Shown here: one piece after another, positions 57,172 to 64,000 of the stretch
Layout of the letters: every line of letters begins with the position of its first letter
Position numbering within the stretch: the first letter of the stretch is position 1
Origin: Mesorhizobium sp. B1-1-8
GTDB lineage: Bacteria > Pseudomonadota > Alphaproteobacteria > Rhizobiales > Rhizobiaceae
Assembly (NCBI RefSeq): GCF_006442795.2
Contig: NZ_CP083957.1
Span: forward strand, 248,001 to 312,000
DNA: 64,000 bases
Direction: 5' to 3'
Notes under the pieces: model-generated
Database searches by the model: none
What the model saw: only the letters and a program-made list of their open reading frames with translations
Told to the model about the DNA's origin: nothing
Made by a program: the position numbers and the translations under genes

Positions 57172-57678
57172 GTTGAGCGCGGCCTAATGGCCCGGCTCAG
57201 ATGTCGGTATAATGCCAACGGCCAAGCTCTCCTCTTCGAGAATATCAATAACATCACCGACGCTGGCCCCCGCGTTGGGGTGAGCCCTCGCCAGTTCCTC
57301 TGCCTTGGATTTCACATCAAAGGAAGGTTGCGGCCGCTTCTTTGCTGCTGCTACCGCGTCTGCAATCTCGACTGCTAGGGTGAGTACCGGCATAGGATTT
57401 CTCCCGAATGCCCCAGCCTCTACCCCAAATATGGCAGACATTCGGCCAGCCTGACATACTCTGTCATCACGGCTTGGGCGGGTTCTAATTTGAAGCTTGC
57501 TCGTCAACAGCGCCAAGCTCATGAATCGTTTCCGACCGTTTTCGCTGAAATCCAATCGCGCCAGTGGGTAGGATGAACATCGACCGGCACCTCGGTGCCG
57601 GCATGCCTCCATCCAAATTCGGTCCGCTCACACGGAAATATGAGCGAGTGCGCGCCTTCTCCGTCCAGAGCTCCCAGT
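57172..57678. repeat. 0.5-kb direct repeat, copy 2
   Basis: Matches 24406-24912 with scattered substitutions. The left part starts 89 bp after the amidohydrolase stop. At the right, GTGCGCTGAC is followed by GATTGGCTGCC here, whereas near copy 1 the same GTGCGCTGAC is followed by the IS3-family element, so this copy shows what an uninterrupted site could look like. Confidence 0.9.
57184..57522 (-). CDS. Repeat-borne hypothetical protein (112 aa), copy 2
   Basis: Same protein as at 24418-24756, with changes such as EAEAF to EAGAF, NPLPAL to NPMPVL and IAGAV to IADAV. Changes are spread through the middle while AELARAHPNAGASVGDVIDI is untouched, suggesting the C-terminal part is the constrained one. 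No known family or clear ribosome site. Confidence 0.45.
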   Translation of the reverse strand: MSLALLTSKLQIRTRPSRDDRVCQAGRMSAIFGVEAGAFGRNPMPVLTLAVEIADAVAAAKKRPQPSFDVKSKAEELARAHPNAGASVGDVIDILEEESLAVGIIPTSEPGH

Positions 57679-57876
57679 GCGCTGACGATTGGCTGCCGCA
57701 TTGGTAGTATGCACTAGAACGCTACGCCGGCTTTGATCCCGATCTTTTTTGTGGCGACAGGGATTCTACAGGACATGTATCGCTGGGTGTAAAGTACGAA
57801 TCGGACGATTCCATCTGGGAACGATTACCTCACGGGTGAGTTCCGACTTTGAGGGCGCTGATTGGAGGCCCGATTA

Positions 57877-58062
57877 ATGTCCACGCTTAATAGAGCAGAG
57901 CGGGGCCAAGTCTTCCGGCAGCTGGTCACTTCAGAAGACTACCGTCGGACTTTGCGCAGGCGGCTAGGCTTGGGCGTTGAAACGAGGCTGCCGGCGTCCT
58001 TCACTGAATTGCTAGAGGCGCTGGATCAGCGAGAAGAGGAAACGGACGACGCAAGCTCGTAG
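57877..58062 (+). CDS. Small hypothetical protein (61 aa)
   Basis: MSTLNRAERGQVFRQLVTSE, then DYRRTLRRRLGLGVETRLPA and an acidic end FTELLEALDQREEETDDASS. Helical, no known domain. It starts after GATTGGAGGCCC, so a ribosome site is present. A GGAAC-N16-AGTT sequence about 35 bp upstream vaguely resembles an EcfG-type promoter. The gene ends about 60 bp before the IS256-family element. Confidence 0.5.
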   Translation: MSTLNRAERGQVFRQLVTSEDYRRTLRRRLGLGVETRLPASFTELLEALDQREEETDDASS

Positions 58063-58119
58063 GCAGTGGAGGAGACGCGAGGGGCGATAGGGCGGCGCCC
58101 CGGCCCAACCCGCGAGGTA

Positions 58120-59452
58120 GTGTGCTGAGAGTTCTGCAAATTCGCTGAGAGAGGGCGGTCATGGCAGGCTGGTGATTGTTCACGTCACCTGATTCCCGCG
58201 AAGGAACGCCACCATGACCAAGACTGAAGATAAATCCGCCATAGCTGCCGTCAAAGACATTCTGCTTTCGAACCCGGATGGGCTGCACGAAGTGATCCGC
58301 GCGGTGATGCAGGAGGTCCTCGAGGCCGAGATGGACGAGGCTCTGGGTGCTTCGAAGAGCGAGCGCACGCCGGAGCGGCTCGGCTATCGCTCTGGGTATT
58401 ACGGCCGCACGCTTGTCACCCGTGTCGGCAAGCTGGAGCTGCGGGTTCCGCAGGACCGGCAGGGGCGCTTCTCCACCGAGCTGTTCGAGCGCTACCAGCG
58501 TTCCGAGCGGGCCTTGGTGGCGACGCTTGCGGAGATGTACGTGCAGGGCGTGTCGACCCGCAAGGTCAAGGCGATCACCGAAGAGCTGTGCGGGCATGCC
58601 TTCTCGGCTTCGTCGATCTCGGCCATCAACAAGCGCCTGGACGAGAGCCTGAAGGCCTTTGCCGAGCGCCCGCTTCAAGAGCCCTTTGCCTACCTCATCC
58701 TCGATGCCCGCTACGAGAAGGTGCGCGAGGCCGGCATCGTCATGAGTCAGGCGGTGCTGATCGCGGTCGGCATCGACTGGGACGGCCGGCGCCAGATCCT
58801 GGCGGTGGAGATGGCCAATCGCGAGAGCCGCTCGGCCTGGAAGGACTTCCTCGTCGCGCTCAGGGCGCGCGGCCTCAGGGGCGTCGAACTGGTCGTGTCC
58901 GACGACCATGCCGGCCTGGTCGCGGCGATCGGCGAGGTGATCCCGGAAGCCGCCTGGCAGCGCTGCTACGTGCACTTCCTCAGGAACGCGCTCGATCACC
59001 TGCCGCGCAAGCACGGCGACGACTGCCTGCAGGAGCTCAGATGGCTCTACGACCGGCGCGATCTCGCCGAGGCCAAGGCCGATCTCGCGGCATGGCTTGC
59101 CAAATGGTCGGGCCGCTATCCCAGGCTGACGACGTGGGTGGAAGAGACCATCGAGGGCACGCTGACCTTCTTTCGCCTGCCGCGGCAGCACCACAAGCAC
59201 CTGAAGTCGACCAACATGCTGGAACGCCTCAACGAAGAGATCAGGCGCCGCACCTATGTCGTGCGCATCTTTCCAAACTCACAGAGCTGCCTGCGCCTGG
59301 TCAGGGCGCTGGCCGTCGAAACCAACGAAAACTGGATGGAGGCCAACCGCTACATCAACATGGACGACCTGCGCGAGCACAAGAAGCTCGCTCTGCGCCA
59401 AGCCGCATGACCAGCCTCATGGCCGCCCCTTTTTGCAGAACTTGACGCACAC
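58120..59452 (+). mobile_element. IS256-family insertion sequence, full length
   Basis: About 1333 bp around one transposase gene. Imperfect terminal inverted repeats: GTGTGCTGAGAGTTCTGCAA at the left; on the other strand GTGTGCGTCAAGTTCTGCAA at the right, both continuing into GGGCGGTCATG / GGGCGGCCATG. No 8-9 bp target duplication could be confirmed. The transposase is intact, so it may still be active. Exact ends could differ by a few bases. Confidence 0.85.
58214..59410 (+). CDS. IS256-family (Mutator-type) transposase
   Basis: A 398-aa DDE transposase of full length: EVLEAEMDEALGASKSERTP and RLGYRSGYYGRTLVTRVGKL in the N-terminal region, MYVQGVSTRKVKAITEELCG, then catalytic Asp in LILDARYEKVRE, Asp in VVSDDHAGLVAAIGEV and Glu in STNMLERLNEEIRRRTYVVR. 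It cuts and joins the element's inverted repeats. No frameshift or stop interrupts it. Confidence 0.97.
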   Translation: MTKTEDKSAIAAVKDILLSNPDGLHEVIRAVMQEVLEAEMDEALGASKSERTPERLGYRSGYYGRTLVTRVGKLELRVPQDRQGRFSTELFERYQRSERALVATLAEMYVQGVSTRKVKAITEELCGHAFSASSISAINKRLDESLKAFAERPLQEPFAYLILDARYEKVREAGIVMSQAVLIAVGIDWDGRRQILAVEMANRESRSAWKDFLVALRARGLRGVELVVSDDHAGLVAAIGEVIPEAAWQRCYVHFLRNALDHLPRKHGDDCLQELRWLYDRRDLAEAKADLAAWLAKWSGRYPRLTTWVEETIEGTLTFFRLPRQHHKHLKSTNMLERLNEEIRRRTYVVRIFPNSQSCLRLVRALAVETNENWMEANRYINMDDLREHKKLALRQAA

Positions 59453-59590
59453 AACCACCCGCGACGGAAAACAGGCCGAAGCGCCTCGGAGCAGCGCCGG
59501 TTCCTCCGCCATTCCTGGGATATGGCCTCACCCGACATTTGATGAAACATTTAGGGGCCCTTCCTGATTTGGTTGAAGGAGGATTGCCAA

Positions 59591-59776
59591 ATGAGAGAAC
59601 ATGTCGAAAGCCATACCTATGGCCGAATTGACGACAGGCAGCTCGTCATTCTGCTGAAAGAGAAAACAGGAATCTCAGACGCTCAGGCCAGAAGGCTGAT
59701 AAAGGCTTTTGGGCGCGACCGCCCCGCGCTTTTGCGAGAAGCCAGAATTGTAAGAGCGAAGCATTCACGCATCTAG
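59591..59776 (+). CDS. Small hypothetical protein (61 aa)
   Basis: MREHVESHTYGRIDDRQLVI then LLKEKTGISDAQARRLIKAF and REARIVRAKHSRI. A compact helical protein; GISDAQARRLIKAFG looks like a helix-turn-helix-type segment but no family is recognised. GGAGGATT seven bases upstream of ATG fixes the start. Stands alone between the IS256 element and the ligD remnant. Confidence 0.6.
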   Translation: MREHVESHTYGRIDDRQLVILLKEKTGISDAQARRLIKAFGRDRPALLREARIVRAKHSRI

Positions 59777-60005
59777 CTGAAGGGGCTTACGCCCGGCTGC
59801 TCGTGCCAGGTGACTTGCCGCAAATCGCGCCAGGCGACCGGTTTTTCGCAGACAGCGCATGGATGAAAACGATCGGCTTCGGTCTTCGGCTGGTTTCCAC
59901 GCCGCTTGCCGACAGTGGGCGGCCCAAGGTCTGACAGTTTCGCCATGTTCCGGAACTAAATTAGCCGCTTTGCTTGAATCGGGGTGGTTGGGGTCGTGCG
60001 TGCGT

Positions 60006-60540
60006 GTGAAGTTCGTTCCGCCCATGCTGCCGGAGCTCGTCGATCGTCCGGCAGAGGGCGACTAGTGGAGCCACGAAGTCAAGTTCGACGGTTTCCGCGC
60101 CCAGGCCATCAAGGACGAAGGCGGCATCCGGTTCTGCACTGGACGCGGCCACGAGTTGACGGCCAAATACCGGCCGCTCGTCGACGAGGCGGGGGCGATC
60201 GAAGCCGATAGCTTCATCATCGAAGGCGAGGTCATCGTTACCAATAACGAAGGGGGCTTGCCAACTTTGGCGCGCTGCGCTTCGCCAGCACCAGCCGGCC
60301 GCAGGACCTGTTTTTCATGGCCTTCGATCTTCTGCATCTGAACGGTCACGATCTGCGCGACATGCCGCTCGAGGACAGGCGAGATCTCCTTCACGAGATG
60401 GTTCCCGCCGACGGCCGGATCCAATTCTCTGAGGCGCTGCCTGGAACGGGCGGCCGCAGTCTACCATCTCGTTGACAAGGCCGGCCTCGAGGGCGATGTC
60501 GGACGGCCCTCGCCGTATCAGCCTGGTCTGAACCCTGACC
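60006..60540 (+). pseudogene. ligD: ATP-dependent DNA ligase (LigD ligase domain) remnant
   Basis: KFVPPMLPELVDRPAEGD is followed by an in-frame TAG (60063-60065), then WSHEVKFDGFRAQAIKDEGG with the ligase motif I Lys (KFDGFR). After IIEGEVIVTNNEGG the match moves one frame to NFGALRFASTSRPQDLFFMA and FDLLHLNGHDLRDMP, and again to AVYHLVDKAGLEG. One stop and two frameshifts, and the nuclease, polymerase and OB-fold parts are absent. It is a relic of a bacterial end-joining gene; no ku gene lies nearby. Confidence 0.85.
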
Positions 60541-60668
60541 GCGCAGGACATCGATTGTCGCGGTCGGCGCGCACTGTGAACGCACCGGTCGCGTCAAACT
60601 TGAATGACGCAGTGAATCGACTTGCCGGTCGGAGCGCCACATGGTGGCGGCTTCGACCGGCGCGATCC

Positions 60669-61208
60669 TTAATCAATCAGTTTGGGCGCGGCCGGGAAGT
60701 CGACGGGCACGCGGGTTACTGCATGAAGATAGTTGCTCACAGTCTTATCACCGACGATGACAATTGCGTCCACGAGGTTCTCCTTTGTCCAGCCGGCCGC
60801 GAAGAACGCATCAACGAGCCCTTGATCCGCATGACCGCGCTGGATCACAACGGCTTTCACCATGCGGGCCAGTGCGTCGAGTTTCGCGTCAAAGCTCGCT
60901 TGACCGCGGCGGATTTCGAGGATCTGCGCATCCGAAAATCCGACCATTTTTCCAACGGCAGTATGTGCGGCGAGGCAGTATTCGCATTCGTTGACCTGGC
61001 TTACCACTAAGTTGATCACTTCCCGAGCCTTGGCCGCGATGCTGCTTTTCGCATTCTGGAGGGCGAGGTAATTGCCTAGCGCATGTTCGGAATGGGCGAA
61101 CGTTGCGTACAGGTTCGGCACGGTGCCGAGGCTCGCCTTCAGCTTGTCGAAGATCGCCTGATTGACGGGTGATACCTCATTGCGGGTGGGCACGTTGATC
61201 TTAGTCAT
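60669..61208 (-). CDS. Carboxymuconolactone decarboxylase/AhpD-fold protein
   Basis: A 179-aa all-helical protein with the peroxidase-like motif NECEYCLAAHTAVGKMVG (Glu74, Cys75, Cys78, His82), which in AhpD relays protons and disulfide chemistry. LVVSQVNECEYC and VIQRGHADQGLVDAFFAAGW are typical of uncharacterised peroxidase-related members. Cytosolic; likely involved in detoxifying peroxides or another electrophile. Divergent from a TetR gene, which probably represses it. Confidence 0.9.
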   Translation of the reverse strand: MTKINVPTRNEVSPVNQAIFDKLKASLGTVPNLYATFAHSEHALGNYLALQNAKSSIAAKAREVINLVVSQVNECEYCLAAHTAVGKMVGFSDAQILEIRRGQASFDAKLDALARMVKAVVIQRGHADQGLVDAFFAAGWTKENLVDAIVIVGDKTVSNYLHAVTRVPVDFPAAPKLID

Positions 61209-61255
61209 GCTTTCTCTCCTAACGGGGGATGGTTCCAGAAGTCGGTGACTAGCTA

Positions 61256-61328
61256 TTTGTATCGACTGCTACAAACATGAGCCTGCGCGTGCCGGCCTGT
61301 CAACAAAATTCTTTATCGATCGCTACAA
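61256..61328. promoter_or_regulatory. Candidate TetR operators between divergent genes
   Basis: TTTGTATCGACTGCTACAAA (61256-61275) is an inverted repeat (TTTGTA-N8-TACAAA), and TATCGATCGCTACAA (61314-61328) repeats most of it. Both lie in the 138-bp gap between the TetR gene and the AhpD-fold gene, a normal place for TetR auto- and cross-repression. Confidence 0.6.
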
Positions 61329-61346
61329 CTACGCTATGATGGCGCC

Positions 61347-61934
61347 ATGGCGCGCACAATTGCTTTCGACTACGAACGGGCTCTGGACAAGGCAATGCGG
61401 CTGTTCTGGAAGCACGGCTATGCCGGGACCGGGCTACGCGATCTCCTGAAGATTATGGGCATTGGCGAAGGCTCGTTTTACAACACCCTCAAGAGTAAGA
61501 AGCAGCTCTATCTGGCATGCGTGGAGCGTTACGAGGAGACGGAGGGCCGCAAACGCGCCCAGGCACTGATGTCCGCGCCCACGGCCAGCCAAGGAATTCG
61601 CGCGCTGTTCGGCGTCGTGCTCGACTGCTTGGACAATCCGCAGACACCGTCCCGCCTCTGCATGTCGGCGGCGATGGCCTCGGAGGAGGTGCTGTCGGAA
61701 CCTGATTTGCGGCAGTTCGTCGAGGACCGTGCGGAAAAATTCCAGGCGAGTCTTGCCGAGCGGCTGAGCCAGGATCGGGATAAAGGTGCGCTGCCGGCCA
61801 CGTTCGATCCGCAGACCAAGGCGTCGATCATTGCCACCTACATGCAGGGCATCTGGCGCGTGGCACTGGTGGATTTCGACCGGCCCCGTTTCGAGCGGCA
61901 GATCGATGTTTTTCTGACTGGCCTGGGGCTTTAG
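61347..61934 (+). CDS. TetR-family transcriptional regulator
   Basis: A 195-aa regulator: FDYERALDKAMRLFWKHGYA then GTGLRDLLKIMGIGEGSFYN form the TetR helix-turn-helix; the C-terminal ligand domain (GIRALFGVVLDCLDNPQTPS, CMSAAMASEEVL, ATYMQGIWRVALVDFDRP) is like the AcuR/NemR-type group with a Cys in the CMSA segment. That Cys could sense electrophiles; inference only. Divergent from the AhpD-fold gene. Confidence 0.92.
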   Translation: MARTIAFDYERALDKAMRLFWKHGYAGTGLRDLLKIMGIGEGSFYNTLKSKKQLYLACVERYEETEGRKRAQALMSAPTASQGIRALFGVVLDCLDNPQTPSRLCMSAAMASEEVLSEPDLRQFVEDRAEKFQASLAERLSQDRDKGALPATFDPQTKASIIATYMQGIWRVALVDFDRPRFERQIDVFLTGLGL

Positions 61935-62375
61935 GCGCAGGCTCGTTTGGTCAGTACAAGGTGATTGCTCGCCGTTGGCTGGAGCTCAGGACGAGCCCGG
62001 CGAGTGCGCTTCGCTAGGTTTCGTGGACAAACCCTAACCCACCCTGTCTCCAGCGCTAGCGCTGAACACTTCATACTGCTGTTCGCCGACCGCAAGGGTG
62101 CCCACCAACAAGCACGCGTCGCCGCAGCGAAGGATTTGCTGCTCTGTGGCTCACTGCCAAGAGGATGATGGGTCCCGATCCCGGCTAAACAGGCATGAAG
62201 GGCTTGGTAAAGCGGACGGTCTCCTTCTCCGGCACGTGAAGTGCCATAGCGCGTTCGTTGGACCCCGCAATTAAGAGAACGGTCGAAGACGACGCTGATC
62301 AACGCCTCGCGCGCTCACCTGGCTGAACTCGGGATCGTTTCACAGCTTGGCGCTATATGGGGTGTCAGAGATCTG
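61935..62375. other. Gene-poor stretch before the LysR remnant
   Basis: No frame with recognisable homology except possible decayed pieces of the LysR gene whose tail follows. No tRNA-like or hairpin structure noticed. Confidence 0.35.
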
Positions 62376-62600
62376 GTGGCGCTGGTGGAGGATGCCGATC
62401 ACAATTTCTCCCCGACATTGTGCGGAGTGTGTTGCATCCTTTGTGCGATCGCAACCCGCGATTCGGCGTGCGCAGGTCTGGGCATAGCCCTGTTGCCCGG
62501 GTATCCGGCCGACGTCCCGATCGCGGAGGGAAGTCTTGTCCGAATCCTTCCTGTAAGTCGCCTGGATCAGATTGAGGCACTGCAGGCGCGCTCGGTTACA
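62376..62600 (+). pseudogene. LysR-family regulator, C-terminal remnant
   Basis: The frame contains CAGLGIALLPGYPADVPIAE then GSLVRILPVSRL, the end of a LysR effector domain (GxGIALLP...L..G.LVRxLP). Upstream sequence degenerates and no helix-turn-helix is left. It lies converging toward the SDR gene. Confidence 0.5.
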
Positions 62601-62750
62601 CCGTCCATTGCCGTAAAAGCGCTCCATAAAGCACCTTGTCTGACCCCAACAGCATCGTCGTTGCCGTGAGGCGCCATCACCAAGTCCCAGCCCTCGCTAA
62701 TTCGTAGCGTTCTGAACCCGGACCGGGGTGCGCGCTCACCCTTGCCATCT

Positions 62751-63515
62751 TCAGTCAAACCTGGTCCGCTCCTGCTGGGTCTGGCCGCCATTGATTTCGT
62801 AAACCGAGCCCGTGACGAACGATGCCTCGTCGGAGAGCAGGAGTGCTACCACGCTGGCTACCTCTTCCGGTTTTCCTTGCCGACCCATGGCAGTCTTCGC
62901 AGCGATGGTGGCGATCACTTCGGGTGGAAGGCCAACGCTGGAGGTGGTGCGGATCGGGCCAGGTGCGACAGCGTTGATCCGGATGCCCCGAGTTGCACAT
63001 TCGACGGCTGCGCTGCGGGTCAGTCCGACGATTCCGTGCTTGGAGGCGGAATAAGCCGCCCGCATCGGATGGGCCTGGACGCCCGCGGTCGACGCCATGT
63101 TCACGATGGCGCCGCCGTCATGTTCGAGGAGATGAGCGATCTCCGCCTGCATGCAGAAAAAGGTCCCTGTGAGGTTGACCGCGATGACACGTGACCAGTC
63201 GTTGGGATCGATCTGGTGCGTTTCGATCTGCTTCGGCGTGATCCCGGCACAGTTGAAAGCTACATCAAGCCTGCCGTAGGTCTTTATGGTGAAAGGCAGA
63301 AGGCGCGAAACGTCGTCCTGGCTGGAGATATCGCAGGCGATAGCCGCCGCCTGCCCTCCGGCGTCCCGTATCTCTGCCGCGACGCGTTCAGCGCTATCCG
63401 CGTTAACGTCTGCCACGATGATCTTCGCGCCACGAGTTGCCAGCAATTTCGCGGTCGCTTCGGCAAGCCCGGAGCCGCCGCCTGTCACAAGCCCAACTTT
63501 CTCCTCAAATGACAT
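62751..63515 (-). CDS. Short-chain dehydrogenase/reductase (SDR)
   Basis: A 254-aa classical SDR: cofactor motif TGGGSGLA (11-18), Asp61-type acidic residue in CDISSQDD, NCAG (about 88-91), and the catalytic Ser142, Tyr155 and Lys159 (AYSASKHG). GPIRTTSSVGLPPEVIATIA and the C-terminal YEINGGQTQQ are typical. It probably oxidises or reduces an alcohol/ketone with NAD(P). The ATG with GGAG upstream is used; an earlier start overlaps the next gene. 38 bp behind the VOC gene. Confidence 0.92.
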   Translation of the reverse strand: MSFEEKVGLVTGGGSGLAEATAKLLATRGAKIIVADVNADSAERVAAEIRDAGGQAAAIACDISSQDDVSRLLPFTIKTYGRLDVAFNCAGITPKQIETHQIDPNDWSRVIAVNLTGTFFCMQAEIAHLLEHDGGAIVNMASTAGVQAHPMRAAYSASKHGIVGLTRSAAVECATRGIRINAVAPGPIRTTSSVGLPPEVIATIAAKTAMGRQGKPEEVASVVALLLSDEASFVTGSVYEINGGQTQQERTRFD

Positions 63516-63553
63516 TCCATTTTCTCCATATTGATGATGGCCTTCCGTGCCGT

Positions 63554-64000
63554 TCAATATGCCTCGCCGGCCATCGGCGAGAGCACGCTGAATACGGCGC
63601 CCACGGGATCCGCCAGGACTGCGATCCGTCCATGCGCGGTATCCGTGGCCGGCATCAGATTTGTGGCACCGAGGGAAACAGCCGTTTCGACGGTTGCTGT
63701 AGGATCAGTCACTGCGAACATCACGTCCCAATAAGGCGGAATCTCCTTCGGCATGGCAGGTGGCCGCGGCAGAAGGCCGGCGATGGATCGCCCGCCAACC
63801 TGCCACTCACGCCATTGGGCCGGGTCGGACGGAACCGGCGATGTCAGTTCCCAGCCGAAGACCGCGCCGTAGAAATCAGCCGACGCCTTAATGTCATCCG
63901 TAATGAGTTCGCTCCATTCGAACGCCCCTGGTTTGTTCCAAGCCGCGGCGCCCTTGAATTCACCGGCCTGCCAGACCGCCAACTCGGCGCCGGAATTGTC
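63554..64000 (-). CDS. VOC-family (glyoxalase/bleomycin-resistance-fold) protein, partial
   Basis: Only the C-terminal part is in the window; the frame is open at the edge with no stop, reading DNSGAELAVWQAGEFKGAAA and then a complete VOC module: PGAFEWSELITDDIKASADF, YGAVFGWELTSPVPSDPA, GGRSIAGLLPRPPAMPKEI, YWDVMFAVTDPTATVETAVS and RIAVLADPVGAVFSVLSP. Two-domain relatives have a first VOC module before the AVWQAGEFKGA linker, so this is probably a protein of about 260 residues truncated by the window. Function unspecified; in the same operon as the SDR. Confidence 0.88.
   Translation of the reverse strand, partial: DNSGAELAVWQAGEFKGAAAWNKPGAFEWSELITDDIKASADFYGAVFGWELTSPVPSDPAQWREWQVGGRSIAGLLPRPPAMPKEIPPYWDVMFAVTDPTATVETAVSLGATNLMPATDTAHGRIAVLADPVGAVFSVLSPMAGEAY

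Noticed and set aside
57818..57842. GGAAC-N16-AGTT upstream of the 61-aa gene as an EcfG general-stress promoter
   Set aside because: The -10 part is only a partial match to CGTT and no other gene in the window shows the motif; too weak to annotate.
58111..59465. CCCGCGAG / CCCGCGAC near both ends of the IS256 element as a target duplication
   Set aside because: They are not at equal distance from the inverted-repeat tips and differ in sequence; chance similarity is likely.

Overview
The window (about 62-65% GC by eye) looks like chromosome or large-replicon DNA of a rhizobial alphaproteobacterium, most likely Mesorhizobium or a close relative. Reasons: a BiuH-type biuret hydrolase close to the rhizobial enzyme, DUF982 and DUF2934 small proteins, a CIRCE-controlled groESL copy, TolB-N/TPR cyclase-like proteins, and many Shine-Dalgarno-led operons joined by ATGA overlaps. 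No rRNA, tRNA or CRISPR array was seen. The assignment is an inference from gene content.

Layout. 0-3.3 kb: an AlbA_2 gene fragment, a self-inhibited Fic AMP-transferase with a repeated palindrome over its own start, an RND-pump remnant and two small genes. 3.6-12.2 kb: a complete minus-strand operon for Amadori compounds (fructosyl-amino acids), with a LacI regulator, a FrlB-like deglycase, a CUT1 importer without ATPase, a FrlC-like epimerase, a FrlD-like kinase and an FAD amine oxidase. 12.7-20 kb: an accessory stretch of small stress-type genes, decayed duplicates and debris (IS91, ABC ATPase, fimbrial usher), with a zinc-ribbon/NYN-LOTUS mini-operon and a secreted EF-hand protein.

20.3-26.7 kb: a nucleotidyl-cyclase/TPR protein, copy 1 of a 1.4-kb repeat carrying a 211-aa unknown gene, an XRE regulator, two related hairpins, copy 1 of a 0.5-kb repeat and an IS3-family element. 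26.7-31.4 kb: groEL-groES behind CIRCE, then a cassette of small genes whose decayed twin lies inverted at 14.7-16.4 kb, and a transglutaminase-fold protein. 31.7-40.9 kb: a biuret (perhaps triuret) nitrogen-scavenging operon: allophanate hydrolase, cupin, two cysteine hydrolases and a BMP-type ABC importer, divergent from a GntR/FCD regulator.

41.2-45.7 kb: a hydrolase, a winged-helix/TolB-N/TPR protein, copy 2 of the 1.4-kb repeat and a different XRE regulator. 45.7-57.1 kb: a sugar or sugar-lactone catabolic island with two divergent arms (dehydrogenases, kinase, RpiR, TIM-barrel isomerase, LysR; ribose-type importer and lactonase-type amidohydrolase). 57.2-64 kb: copy 2 of the 0.5-kb repeat, a full IS256-family element, a broken ligD, a TetR/carboxymuconolactone-decarboxylase-fold pair, a LysR remnant, an SDR and a VOC protein cut by the window edge.

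The metabolic genes form three self-contained scavenging units (Amadori compounds, biuret/triuret, an unidentified sugar), each with its own importer and regulator, set among duplicated small-gene modules. The most unusual feature is the pair of nearly identical 1.4-kb segments, each just behind a TPR sensor gene and each facing a different XRE regulator.
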